Source: Leptospira sp. WS60.C2 (lineage in GTDB: Bacteria; Spirochaetota; Leptospiria; Leptospirales; Leptospiraceae). Taken from it: DNA of 64,000 bases. A model generated the notes under the pieces. The model was not told where the DNA came from and did no database searches. It was given only the letters and a program-made list of their open reading frames with translations. Numbering within the stretch: position 1 is the first letter of the stretch; every line of letters starts with the position of its first letter. The stretch spans positions 806,001 to 870,000 of the forward strand of contig NZ_CP162133.1 of the NCBI RefSeq assembly GCF_040833955.1, given 5' to 3'. Position numbers and translations under genes: made by a program. Below, one piece after another: positions 18,316 to 26,849 of the stretch.

Positions 18316-21300
18316 AGCCGGTTTTGCGGGAAGACTCGCAGAGACCTTTTTACATTCTAGGCTAACTCCTGTCATAGCGATCGCAAGTCTTGTGCTTGGA
18401 CTCTTTGCAGTGTATCTAACACCAAAAGAAGAAGAACCACAAATTTCGGTTCCAATGATCGACATTCAAATTCCAAGCCCTGGTTTTTCACCAGAAGAAA
18501 CAGAACGAAAAGTAACCGAACCTGTGGAAAGAGCGGTATGGGGTTTGGAAGGAGTTGAATATATCTATTCAACAAGTAAATGGCACGGAAGTTACATCAC
18601 TGTCAGGTTTAAAGTTGGGGAACCAATCGAACCATCCCTCGTAAAAATCCATCATAAGTTAATGGAGGCAAAGGCAATTCTTCCTAAGAACACTTTACCT
18701 CCTACTATAAAATCCTATTCCATTGATGATGTTCCTTTCTTAGCGCTAAGTTTTAGTGCAGAGACAATGAATGATTATAATCTTAGACAAAAAGTAGCTC
18801 CTTTGGCTAGGGAACTGTCTTCCACACCTGATTTGGCAAGTGTGCAAATGTTAGGTGGTCTAAGGAAAACGGTTCGTGTCAAAGTTGATCCAAGTTTACT
18901 CAGTCGTTATGGTGTTACTGCAATAGAAGTGGCAGAAAGTTTAAAACAAAATGATGCACTCATTCCTGCAGGGAAAAACTGGTCTTCTGAGTCCATGTTG
19001 GATGTTGAAGTAGGCGGGGTGTTACGAAATGTTGCAGATGTGAAACGATTGCCTGTCGCTCAACGAGGAGGAAGAGTTGTTCGCATCCAAGATTTGGCCC
19101 AAATTGAAGAAGGCCCAGAAGAAAGAACTCGATCATCAGTGCTTTATGATAAATCATTGGGAGACTCAAAACGGAATGCGGTTACCATCGTTTTTGCCAA
19201 ACGTAAAGGTACAAACGTTGTTAATCTTTCTAAAGATCTAATTGAAAGAGCCGAGCTTTTCCAAAAAGACCTTCCGAAAGAAATCAAATTGAGTATCATT
19301 CGAGATTACGGAAGCACAGCTGAAGACAAATCACATGAGCTTATCGAACATTTGCTCATTGCGACAATTTCTGTAACTGTTCTGATTGCTCTCTGGATGG
19401 GCTGGAGATCCGCACTCGTGGTTGCCATTGCCATCCCTGTGACTTTAGCACTCACTCTTGCCATATATTATTTCCTTGGTTATACATTGAATCGTGTGAC
19501 ACTATTTGCTTTGATCTTTTCCATCGGGATTTTGGTAGATGATGCGATTGTTGTTGTGGAAAACATTGAACGCCATTTGGAGGAGAATCCAAAACTAGGT
19601 ATCATTCGAGCAACACTCATCGCTGTATCCGAAGTAGGAAATCCAACGATTCTTGCAACATTTACAGTCATTGCTGCCATTTTACCAATGGCATTTGTTC
19701 GAGGTCTTATGGGGCCGTATATGAAACCAATCCCAGTCGGAGCAAGTCTTGCGATGATACTATCTCTCATTGTTGCATTTGTGATCACTCCATGGGCCTC
19801 TGTTCGATTGTTAAAAGAATCTCACTCTCATTCAGATAAAGAAGATGGTCATAAAGTATCCAAGTTAGACCAACTTTATATCAAATTCACCAACTGGTTG
19901 TTAGGTACAAAAAAGAATGCAAGTATTTTTGGGGCCATTACGATAGGATTACTTGTGGCATCGATGGCGTTTGTTGCCTTTAAATGGGTAAAAGTAAAAA
20001 TGTTACCGTTCGATAACAAAGAGGAGTTCCAAGTTTTAATTGACTATGAACCGAGAACCACTTTGACACAAAGTATGTCTCAGTCGGAAACCCTAGCAAA
20101 GGTTCTCTTACAAAATCCGAATGTGGAAAAAATCCAAATCTTCGGCGGGGAAGCAGCACCTTTTTCGTTCTCGGGAATGGTAAAACATTCGTTTCTTAGA
20201 AATTTGGATTCCATGAATGATTTACAGGTCATTTTGAAGAACAAAAACGATCGTAAGGAATCAAGTCATGAAATCATAGAATCCCTAAGAGGAGAGATTC
20301 AGGCTTTTGGTGAATCGCATAATGCAGTGACAAAAGTTTTAGAAATTCCTCCTGGACCTCCTGTGATGGCAACGATGGTTGCAGAAGTGTATGGTCCAAC
20401 GGTAGATGCTCGAAAAAAAGTAGCAGAAGAAGTTTTCCAGATTTTTAAAGAAGAACCTAGTGTTGTGGATTTAGATACATCTCTCCGAAACGGAAGACCA
20501 AAGATGGTGTATCCAATTGATTTTGAAAAGTCAGGATTGTATGGAATTAAAACTTCCGCACTTGCTTACACAGGTTCGATTCTTTTCTCTGAGTCACCTC
20601 TTGTCAGTTTGGCGACTGCTGAAGCACCAGAAGAAGTGTCGATCCATCTTTCCATCAAACAATCTATTCGTAGTTCCAAAACGCCTTTTCAAAACCAGAA
20701 TATCATGTCGATGGAGTCGGGTGTCATTTCTTCAGAACGAGTTTTGGGAAATCCTTATTTGGAAGAAGATAGAGCTTTATTTCGCAAAAATTTGAAACCA
20801 GTCAATTATGTGATGAGTGAACTTTCTGGAGAAGAAGAGGCCCCAGTGTATGGAATGCTGAAACTGGCACCGAAAATCAATTATGAAACTCAAACGGCCG
20901 ATGTTCCATGGAACACAACAAAACCTGTGATCAAATGGGACGGAGAATGGTTTATCACCTATGAAGTTTTCCGGGACTTAGGAGGTGCATTTGCGGTCGT
21001 GATTTTACTCATCTATGTCTTGGTGCTTGGATGGTTCAAAAGTTATACCGTTCCACTGATCATCATGGCACCAATTCCGATCTCACTCATTGGAATCTTA
21101 CCGGGTCACTGGATGATGGGTGCTTATTTCACTGCAACTTCAATGATTGGATTCATTGCGGGGGCAGGGATCATTGTGCGTAACTCGATTATCTTAGTCG
21201 ATTTCATCGAAGGTGAAATTAAAAAAGGAGTGGAGTTAAAAGAAGCAGTTGTCCATGCAGGAGTGGTTCGGTTTCGACCCATGTTACTCACAGCTTCTGC

Positions 21301-21469
21301 GGTTGTTGTAGGATCATTTGTGATGTTATTTGATCCAATCTTTCAAGGGCTTGCCATCTCACTTATGTTTGGTGAAATTGCCGCAACGGTTCTCAGTCGG
21401 TTTGCCGTGCCAGTTTTATACTACTGGTTTATCGGTAAATCAAGACAAGGTGTGATCAAACACGGATAA
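18293..21469 (+). CDS. RND-family efflux permease
   Basis: A 1058-residue inner-membrane proton antiporter of the AcrB/MexB superfamily. It shows the N-terminal helix, the periplasmic PN/PC porter domain with EETERKVTEPVERAV, the TM4 acidic pair in GILVDDAIVVVENIERHLEE and the TM10-11 motif IVRNSIILVDFIEGEI. These belong to the proton relay. The sequence is closer to the broad hydrophobe/amphiphile group than to heavy-metal exporters, but substrate cannot be assigned. It overlaps tolC, shares its promoter and lacks an adaptor partner in the window. Control by a persulfide-type regulator suggests a sulfur or electrophile-related substrate (inference). Confidence 0.9.
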   Translation: MNPLEEIRAGFAGRLAETFLHSRLTPVIAIASLVLGLFAVYLTPKEEEPQISVPMIDIQIPSPGFSPEETERKVTEPVERAVWGLEGVEYIYSTSKWHGSYITVRFKVGEPIEPSLVKIHHKLMEAKAILPKNTLPPTIKSYSIDDVPFLALSFSAETMNDYNLRQKVAPLARELSSTPDLASVQMLGGLRKTVRVKVDPSLLSRYGVTAIEVAESLKQNDALIPAGKNWSSESMLDVEVGGVLRNVADVKRLPVAQRGGRVVRIQDLAQIEEGPEERTRSSVLYDKSLGDSKRNAVTIVFAKRKGTNVVNLSKDLIERAELFQKDLPKEIKLSIIRDYGSTAEDKSHELIEHLLIATISVTVLIALWMGWRSALVVAIAIPVTLALTLAIYYFLGYTLNRVTLFALIFSIGILVDDAIVVVENIERHLEENPKLGIIRATLIAVSEVGNPTILATFTVIAAILPMAFVRGLMGPYMKPIPVGASLAMILSLIVAFVITPWASVRLLKESHSHSDKEDGHKVSKLDQLYIKFTNWLLGTKKNASIFGAITIGLLVASMAFVAFKWVKVKMLPFDNKEEFQVLIDYEPRTTLTQSMSQSETLAKVLLQNPNVEKIQIFGGEAAPFSFSGMVKHSFLRNLDSMNDLQVILKNKNDRKESSHEIIESLRGEIQAFGESHNAVTKVLEIPPGPPVMATMVAEVYGPTVDARKKVAEEVFQIFKEEPSVVDLDTSLRNGRPKMVYPIDFEKSGLYGIKTSALAYTGSILFSESPLVSLATAEAPEEVSIHLSIKQSIRSSKTPFQNQNIMSMESGVISSERVLGNPYLEEDRALFRKNLKPVNYVMSELSGEEEAPVYGMLKLAPKINYETQTADVPWNTTKPVIKWDGEWFITYEVFRDLGGAFAVVILLIYVLVLGWFKSYTVPLIIMAPIPISLIGILPGHWMMGAYFTATSMIGFIAGAGIIVRNSIILVDFIEGEIKKGVELKEAVVHAGVVRFRPMLLTASAVVVGSFVMLFDPIFQGLAISLMFGEIAATVLSRFAVPVLYYWFIGKSRQGVIKHG

Positions 21470-21493
21470 AGATTCAAACAACTTACTATAAAC

Positions 21494-21520
21494 AAAAAAA
21501 GCTGAAGGAAATCCTTCAGC
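21494..21520 (-). terminator. Rho-independent terminator, minus strand
   Basis: GCTGAAGG-AAAT-CCTTCAGC (21501-21520, up to 9 pairs) is preceded on the plus strand by a run of A (21494-21500), which gives the U tract for minus-strand RNA. It ends transcription of the hydrolase gene that stops at 21572. Confidence 0.7.
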
Positions 21521-21530
21521 TTCTTAAATG

Positions 21531-21563
21531 AAACCATCTACCAAAACGGAGATGGTTTTTTTT
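21531..21563 (+). terminator. Rho-independent terminator, plus strand
   Basis: AAACCATCT, a ten-base loop, AGATGGTTT and a run of T (to 21563). It ends the tolC-RND transcript and sits back to back with the minus-strand terminator. Confidence 0.75.
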
Positions 21564-21571
21564 GCCTAGAA

Positions 21572-22354
21572 TTATCTAGTTCCTTCGTTTTTGATCTCAC
21601 TGTGGTTCTTATACAAACCGGTTGCTGTTAGAGATGGAGCTCTTACGTGACCAGTGTATTGAGTATAAGTTGTGCTGCCACTAACGATGGAGGATTGGCA
21701 TTTGTCGAGACCACCTGCACGGTTGTAACCACAAGCAGAGTGATACGCAACCGCATAGTCATCTTCTCCTGGAAGAATGGCAGACGCGCCAAAGGCACCT
21801 TTATAACCAGGAACATGGTGGATCTGAATTCCAGCCGTGTTGTTATGGTTAAACGCACCACGAGCAGTAGAAACGATGAGCGACTTGTCCATTGCATTGC
21901 CCCCAAACCCGAATGTAGCACCATTCAGAGCGGACGCAAGTTCCGATCCGCCAGATGCCGCAGCAAGAGCTGTTACTTTTGTTAGATTGAATCCTTTTGC
22001 TGATGCAGTGGATCCTAAACTAGCCAACCAAAACTCAATCGCATAACAACCAGCCGAGTGGCAGACAACTTTGCAGGAGTTTGTTCCTTTGCAATAGTTG
22101 GTAAGACCTGTGGAAATATTCGTTTGGGCTCGTGCCGTTCCGTAGGTTCTTGGATCAGTCGTTCCATCGTAACCGATGAAAATTTTAGATCCAGAAACGG
22201 TATTCGCAGAGGTCCCCCAATACGAATTCACATCCGTTGTACCCACTCCATTGTGGTTTTTGTCTGATTTTCCGTGGATGAACACGGTGTAGGTTTGTGC
22301 ACTGAGCGATCCTGCGAGGAGGAACGCGAGTATTGTTGTGATAGTGCTTCGCAT
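21572..22354 (-). CDS. Secreted alpha/beta-hydrolase-like protein, tandem copy 1
   Basis: A 260-residue exported protein. The signal peptide ends LLAGSLSAQ and the mature part starts TYTVFIHGK, an oxyanion-hole-type HG motif. The nucleophile elbow is VCHSAGCYAIE, a C-H-S-x-G variant of GxSxG. A candidate acid lies in GEDDYAVAY and a candidate His in LYKNHSEI near the end. Six or more Cys are conserved among the three copies. Relative to copies 2 and 3 it lacks about eight residues in the WPFGSN region. I prefer ATG 22354, preceded by AGGAAAGGG, to the upstream ATG 22399. Substrate unknown; lipase or esterase is a guess. Confidence 0.78.
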   Translation of the reverse strand: MRSTITTILAFLLAGSLSAQTYTVFIHGKSDKNHNGVGTTDVNSYWGTSANTVSGSKIFIGYDGTTDPRTYGTARAQTNISTGLTNYCKGTNSCKVVCHSAGCYAIEFWLASLGSTASAKGFNLTKVTALAAASGGSELASALNGATFGFGGNAMDKSLIVSTARGAFNHNNTAGIQIHHVPGYKGAFGASAILPGEDDYAVAYHSACGYNRAGGLDKCQSSIVSGSTTYTQYTGHVRAPSLTATGLYKNHSEIKNEGTR

Positions 22355-22437
22355 CTTTTTTCCCTTTCCTGATTTTCTTTGTTTTCCGATCAATTTCATA
22401 AATAAGTCAAATATGTCAATTTATAAAGTATTGAGGC

Positions 22438-22468
22438 AAAAAAAAGACCAGCCTTACGTTGGCTGGTC
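22438..22468 (-). terminator. Rho-independent terminator after hydrolase copy 2
   Basis: GACCAGCC-TTACGTT-GGCTGGTC (22446-22468) with a run of A before it on the plus strand (22438-22445), thus U-rich in minus-strand RNA. It separates copy 2 from copy 1. Confidence 0.75.
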
Positions 22469-22510
22469 TCTCGGAAGTCAATTCGACTCGAATCTGAAGT
22501 GAGAATCGGT

Positions 22511-23317
22511 CTATCGGTATCCTTCTGTTTTAATCTGTCCGTGGTCTAGGTAGAGACCAGTCGCTGTGACCGAAGGTGCACGGAAGTGTCCGCTATATTG
22601 TGTGTAAGTGACATTGGAACCGAAAGGCCAAATTCCTTCGTATTGTGTGAGAGAAGATTGGCATTTGTTGAGTCCGCCAGCACGGTTATAGCCACAAGCA
22701 GAGTGGTATGCAACTGCATAGTCGTCTTCCCCAGGAAGGATCGCAGAGGCTCCAATCAATCCTTTGTATCCAGGCACGTGGTGAATGGCAACGCCACCTG
22801 TGTTGTTGTGATTGAACGCCCCACGAGCAGTGGATACGATGAGGGATTTATCCATCGCGTTTCCAGCAAATCCGAAAGTGATTCCATTCAGAGCAGATGC
22901 AAGTTCCGATCCACCAGAAGCAGCAGCAAGAGCTGTTACTTTTGTTAGATTAAATCCTTTTGCAGAAGCAGTGGAACCTAAGTTAGAAAGCCAGAACTCA
23001 ATCGCATAACATCCTGCAGAGTGGCAAACAACTTTACAAGAGTTTGTTCCTTTGCAATAGTTCGTAAGACCTGTAGAGATGTTAGTTTGTGCACGTGCCG
23101 TTCCATAGGTTCTTGGGTCAGTGGTTCCATCGTAACCGATGAAAATTTTAGATCCAGAAACTGTACTAGTGGAAGAACCCCAATACCCGTTTACATCTGT
23201 TGTTCCCACACCATTGTGGTTTTTATCCGACTTACCGTGAATGAACACGGTATATGTTTGTGCACTGAGCGATCCCGCTAGGAGGAACGCAAGTATTGTT
23301 GTGATTGAGCTACGCAT
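22511..23317 (-). CDS. Secreted alpha/beta-hydrolase-like protein, tandem copy 2
   Basis: 268 residues from ATG 23317, which has AAGGAAA upstream; the longer TTG 23344 start is unlikely because it would bury the signal peptide. Signal peptide ends LLAGSLSAQ. The motifs FIHGK, VCHSAGCYAIE, GEDDYAV and YLDHGQI match the other copies, giving a possible Ser-Asp-His triad. It has the WPFGSN insertion shared with copy 3. The gene follows copy 3 by 41 bases with no terminator seen between them and has its own terminator downstream. Confidence 0.78.
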   Translation of the reverse strand: MRSSITTILAFLLAGSLSAQTYTVFIHGKSDKNHNGVGTTDVNGYWGSSTSTVSGSKIFIGYDGTTDPRTYGTARAQTNISTGLTNYCKGTNSCKVVCHSAGCYAIEFWLSNLGSTASAKGFNLTKVTALAAASGGSELASALNGITFGFAGNAMDKSLIVSTARGAFNHNNTGGVAIHHVPGYKGLIGASAILPGEDDYAVAYHSACGYNRAGGLNKCQSSLTQYEGIWPFGSNVTYTQYSGHFRAPSVTATGLYLDHGQIKTEGYR

Positions 23318-23358
23318 CTCTAATTTCCTTATCCTTTCTTTCAATGATTCCTAATGGT

Positions 23359-24165
23359 TTATCTCCAACCTTCTGTTTTGATCTGACCATGGTCGAGATA
23401 CAATCCTGTAGAAGATACGGAGGGAGCGCGGAAATGTCCGCTGTATTGTGTGTAAGTTCTGTTAGAACCGAAAGGCCATAAACCTTCGTATTGTGTGAGA
23501 GAAGCTTGGCATTTGTTGAGTCCACCAGCGCGGTTGTAACCACAAGCAGAATGATAGGCAACAGCATAATCATCTTCTCCAGGAAGGATTGCTGAAGCTC
23601 CAAACATCCCTTTGTAACCTGGCACGTGGTTCACAGCAACACCAGCCGTGTTATTGTGGTTAAACGCACCTCTTGCAGTCGTCACGATGAGAGATTTGTC
23701 CATCGCGTTTCCACCGAATCCGAATGTGATACCGTTCAATGCGTTCGCAAGTTCGGATCCACCAGAAGCAGCCGCAAGAGCCGTCACTTTTGTGATGTTA
23801 AATCCTTTTGCAGAAGTAGTAGAACCTAAGTTTGATAACCAATATTCAATTGCATAACATCCCGCAGAGTGGCATACGATTTTGCAAGAGTTAGCACCTT
23901 TGCAATAGTTTGTGAGTCCTGTGGAGATATTGGTTTGGGCACGAGAGGATCCGTATGTTCTCGGATCAGTGGTTCCATCGTATCCAATGAAAATTCGTGT
24001 TCCACTCACGGAATTGACAGAAGAACCCCAGTAACCGTTCACATCAGTTGTACCGACTCCATTGTGGTTTTTGCCAGATTTTCCGTGGATGAAGACCGTG
24101 TAGGTTTGTGCACTGAGTGTGCCTGCTAAAAAAAGGGCAGTCATTGCCGTAAGTAGAGTTCGCAT
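23359..24165 (-). CDS. Secreted alpha/beta-hydrolase-like protein, tandem copy 3
   Basis: 268 residues from ATG 24165 with AGGAAA just upstream. Signal peptide ends FLAGTLSAQ. It carries the same set of motifs (FIHGK, VCHSAGCYAIE, GEDDYAV, YLDHGQI) with scattered substitutions. It is the first gene of the minus-strand cluster, so the cluster promoter should lie in 24166-24310. A possible weak one is TTGTCA (minus strand, 24227-24222) with TATACA (24206-24201), but the 15-base spacing is short. Function unknown beyond a probable secreted serine hydrolase. Confidence 0.78.
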   Translation of the reverse strand: MRTLLTAMTALFLAGTLSAQTYTVFIHGKSGKNHNGVGTTDVNGYWGSSVNSVSGTRIFIGYDGTTDPRTYGSSRAQTNISTGLTNYCKGANSCKIVCHSAGCYAIEYWLSNLGSTTSAKGFNITKVTALAAASGGSELANALNGITFGFGGNAMDKSLIVTTARGAFNHNNTAGVAVNHVPGYKGMFGASAILPGEDDYAVAYHSACGYNRAGGLNKCQASLTQYEGLWPFGSNRTYTQYSGHFRAPSVSSTGLYLDHGQIKTEGWR

Positions 24166-24310
24166 GTAAATTTCCTATTCCCTAGTGATGTTTGTATTGT
24201 TGTATAAGTTTGGCAAAACATTGACAAGAATTTTTTTGACCAATTTAGACAAAAATTTAACACAATTTTGTCACTGTCACAGATATCATGACAAACATAG
24301 GTGGTTGGAC

Positions 24311-26740
24311 CTAGGGTTTTGCTAGGGGTAATGAGATGGTAAAGACTGTCTTTCCAGGTTGGCTCTGGACGAGAATGGAACCTTGGTGGTTCTCAATGAT
24401 CTTTTGTACAATGGAAAGGCCAAGTCCCGTTCCCATTCCTAATTCTTTTGTGGTAAAAAATGGTTCGAAAATACGGGGTAAAATTTCTTCGGGGATTCCT
24501 TTTCCATTGTCTTCAATGGTGATGATGGCTTCTGTTTCCGACTCTGTGAGTGTGATCCCAATCCTTCCCCTCTCACTGGGACAGGCCTGAAAAGAATTGT
24601 AGATCAAATTGGTCCAAACTTGGATGAGCTCATCCGCATGTCCGAACACCTGGGGGTCACCTTCAAACATCCAGTCCAATTCCACGTGGGGTTTCCAACT
24701 TTTGGAATACATACTGAGAACAGATTCGATTCCTTCACGAAGGGAGATGAGTTTTTGGCTGTCTTTGGGGCCAGAATAGGAATGGTGTTTTAATGCGAAA
24801 ACAATTTTGGAAGCTCGTTCCACTGCCGTTTCAATGATTCCTAAATGGAAACGAATCACGTGTTCATTGAGTTGTTTTTGGAATGCATCGATTCCTTCCT
24901 TAGTATCAAATAAAGATTGATACGGAGTCGGTATGGTCTCGATGTGAAAATCAAAACAAGTATCTGCAAGAGAAATTGGATCTGAAACTTGTTTGGAACG
25001 AAAGAAAGAAGTGAGTTCTCTTTTACGTTTGAATCGGGAGGTTACCTCTGATCGTTTACCATTTTTGAAACTCTCAATTAATTCATCTGCTTTGTTTTCC
25101 AATTCAGTGAGAGTTACTTTGTCTTCAGAAAATTGTCCATCTTTGATGAATTGGATACTTCCTTTGATTGCTGCTAGTGGGTTATTGATTTCATGGGCAA
25201 CACTGGCAGCAATTTTACCTAATGTAGACATTCTTTCTGCATGTAATAGTTGTTCTTGTGTGTCTCTTAATTCAATGATGGTGTTGTTTAGCGAGACAGT
25301 CCGTTCTTCAATTTTTTGTTCCAGTTGAAATCTTGCTTCTCTTACGATTGTGATCATCTCATTGAAGCTTTTCGATAATTCTCCGATTTCATCTTTGCTT
25401 GATACTTCTACTGAAACAAATAAATCTCCGGCTTGCATTCTGCGAATACCAGAAAGAAGTCTTGTGAGAGGGAACACGATACTTGTTTTATGCAAAACAG
25501 GATATAACATAAAAATCGTAAAGATAGAAAAGAGAAGAGTTATGATTAACCAGACAACAGTTTGGTGGACTTTTTCTCGGTATTCCAAATAAGGAATGGC
25601 GATTAAAAAATGGTGGTTTTTCGCAAAAAAATCAGAAGTCCAATAAATTCCTTTTGGTTCGTTGGTGAAGGTATCTAATTTAAACGACTCATACGATGGA
25701 ATGCGAGAATCTATGGATTTGATTTGGTTGTTTGTAAATTCGGTCTTGTTAATGCGGAATTTTTTTCCCTGCATATCTATGACTAAGTCAGAAAGATACA
25801 CAAATGGATAAATGTTTCCAAGTTCCAGTTGGGTTTTGACATTATGTTTTTCTCGACTCATCTCGTTTTGGATGTCGATTCTAAATCGATTGAAAAGAAA
25901 ATTTGCTACGATCGAAAGGATCAAATACAAAATCGTTAAGTTGAATGTCATAATTTTGAATCCAACTGTTGACGGGACCGTCTCTTGGTTTAGAGAGACC
26001 AGGACAAGAATTGTCATGATAATGATTGTTAGATTAGTTAGAACAAACAGATAGGTTGGTTTACTTACAAAATTTAAATCAACCAAGATATCAGCAAAAG
26101 CTAAACAAAGAATACCAATGATGGCAAAGATGAATCCACCTGTTGCTCTTTTTTTAGAACCTTCTAGTTTCGTGTATTTTATGGCAAGGGCCAGAAGGGT
26201 GTTGACTAAGATGAGACACAACGCAATCGCAATGGAAAGAATGGATAATTGGATGATGGTATTTTCTGAAGTTTGTATTGGGACGTAAAATTCCATTTTT
26301 GGATCGAACTGAATGTCCCGAAAAAAGAAACCAAGACCATTGTAAATCACAGCAACGATGGCAAGTGTAGTTTGGACTTTGGAACTCCAATGATGCCATC
26401 TTGGAAACAAATCCTTTTGGAAACGAAATGCTAAATCCGAGGTAGAAAGACCTAAGATTAAGATGGCTGGGTTCTTGAGAAAAACAAATACATACGCAGT
26501 GAAATGGTGGAGGAATGAATTACAAATCGACCAGGCGACAGACCAGTAAAACAAACTGAGGAGAGGAATCAGTAGTCCTCTAAAACTAGGGGTTAGTTCC
26601 CCTTTTCTCGAGCGAAAGTAGAAATAAGCAATCCCACTCACCAAGCTGAGTCCAAAATAAAAAAAGCTGTATAGGTTGAGAGTTGGGACCAAGCCTCTCC
26701 AGAAATTTGGGAAAAGATTCTTTCGGCAAGCATTTCCCAT
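24311..26740 (-). CDS. Membrane sensor histidine kinase with HAMP domain
   Basis: 809 residues. About seven N-terminal membrane helices (20-250), another near 262-284, an extracytoplasmic region (about 290-390), a further helix (395-415), a HAMP segment (about 418-470), a coiled coil and the kinase core. The phospho-acceptor is His516 in VAHEINNP; the ATPase has the N-box Asn715 in NLIYNSFQA, DNGKG and GTGLGLS. His-to-Asn spacing is about 199 residues, much longer than usual, because a charged stretch (about 555-635) is inserted in the dimerisation domain. No response regulator gene is adjacent. ATG 26740 has AGGG five bases upstream. The divergent neighbour is a lytic transglycosylase, so envelope sensing is a fair guess. 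Confidence 0.88.
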   Translation of the reverse strand: MGNACRKNLFPNFWRGLVPTLNLYSFFYFGLSLVSGIAYFYFRSRKGELTPSFRGLLIPLLSLFYWSVAWSICNSFLHHFTAYVFVFLKNPAILILGLSTSDLAFRFQKDLFPRWHHWSSKVQTTLAIVAVIYNGLGFFFRDIQFDPKMEFYVPIQTSENTIIQLSILSIAIALCLILVNTLLALAIKYTKLEGSKKRATGGFIFAIIGILCLAFADILVDLNFVSKPTYLFVLTNLTIIIMTILVLVSLNQETVPSTVGFKIMTFNLTILYLILSIVANFLFNRFRIDIQNEMSREKHNVKTQLELGNIYPFVYLSDLVIDMQGKKFRINKTEFTNNQIKSIDSRIPSYESFKLDTFTNEPKGIYWTSDFFAKNHHFLIAIPYLEYREKVHQTVVWLIITLLFSIFTIFMLYPVLHKTSIVFPLTRLLSGIRRMQAGDLFVSVEVSSKDEIGELSKSFNEMITIVREARFQLEQKIEERTVSLNNTIIELRDTQEQLLHAERMSTLGKIAASVAHEINNPLAAIKGSIQFIKDGQFSEDKVTLTELENKADELIESFKNGKRSEVTSRFKRKRELTSFFRSKQVSDPISLADTCFDFHIETIPTPYQSLFDTKEGIDAFQKQLNEHVIRFHLGIIETAVERASKIVFALKHHSYSGPKDSQKLISLREGIESVLSMYSKSWKPHVELDWMFEGDPQVFGHADELIQVWTNLIYNSFQACPSERGRIGITLTESETEAIITIEDNGKGIPEEILPRIFEPFFTTKELGMGTGLGLSIVQKIIENHQGSILVQSQPGKTVFTISLPLAKP

Positions 26741-26756
26741 TTGTCCCTTTTTTTCG

Positions 26757-26829
26757 TTGTGCGTCGCACAAATTTCCTCTTGTCACTACAGCAGAACGCT
26801 GGAAACTGGCCTTATTGTGCATTGCACAA
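26757..26829. promoter_or_regulatory. Two identical palindromes TTGTGC-N3-GCACAA in the divergent promoter region
   Basis: TTGTGC-GTC-GCACAA (26757-26771) and TTGTGC-ATT-GCACAA (26815-26829) have perfect arms and centres 58 bases apart. They lie between the divergent starts of the kinase (26740) and the transglycosylase (26850); the second lies about 20 bases before the latter start. They look like a paired operator for a dimeric regulator. The cognate factor is unknown. Confidence 0.65.
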
Positions 26830-26849
26830 AAAGGAGACAGGTTGTCACC

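Larger units (their letters stand above)
21572..24165 (-). repeat. Tandem triplication of a secreted hydrolase gene
   Basis: Three same-strand genes at 21572-22354, 22511-23317 and 23359-24165 encode proteins similar over their whole length, including signal peptide, Cys pattern and catalytic motifs. Copies 1 and 2 are nearly identical in their first 100 residues, including the signal peptide; copy 3 is more diverged there. This suggests a stepwise duplication with copy 3 oldest, or gene conversion between 1 and 2. Copies 3 and 2 are 41 bases apart and probably cotranscribed; copy 1 lies after a terminator. Confidence 0.88.

Noticed and set aside
21643..24129. Several antisense frames opposite the hydrolase triplication
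   Set aside because: They recur opposite each copy because the coding strands are similar; no independent start sites or domains.
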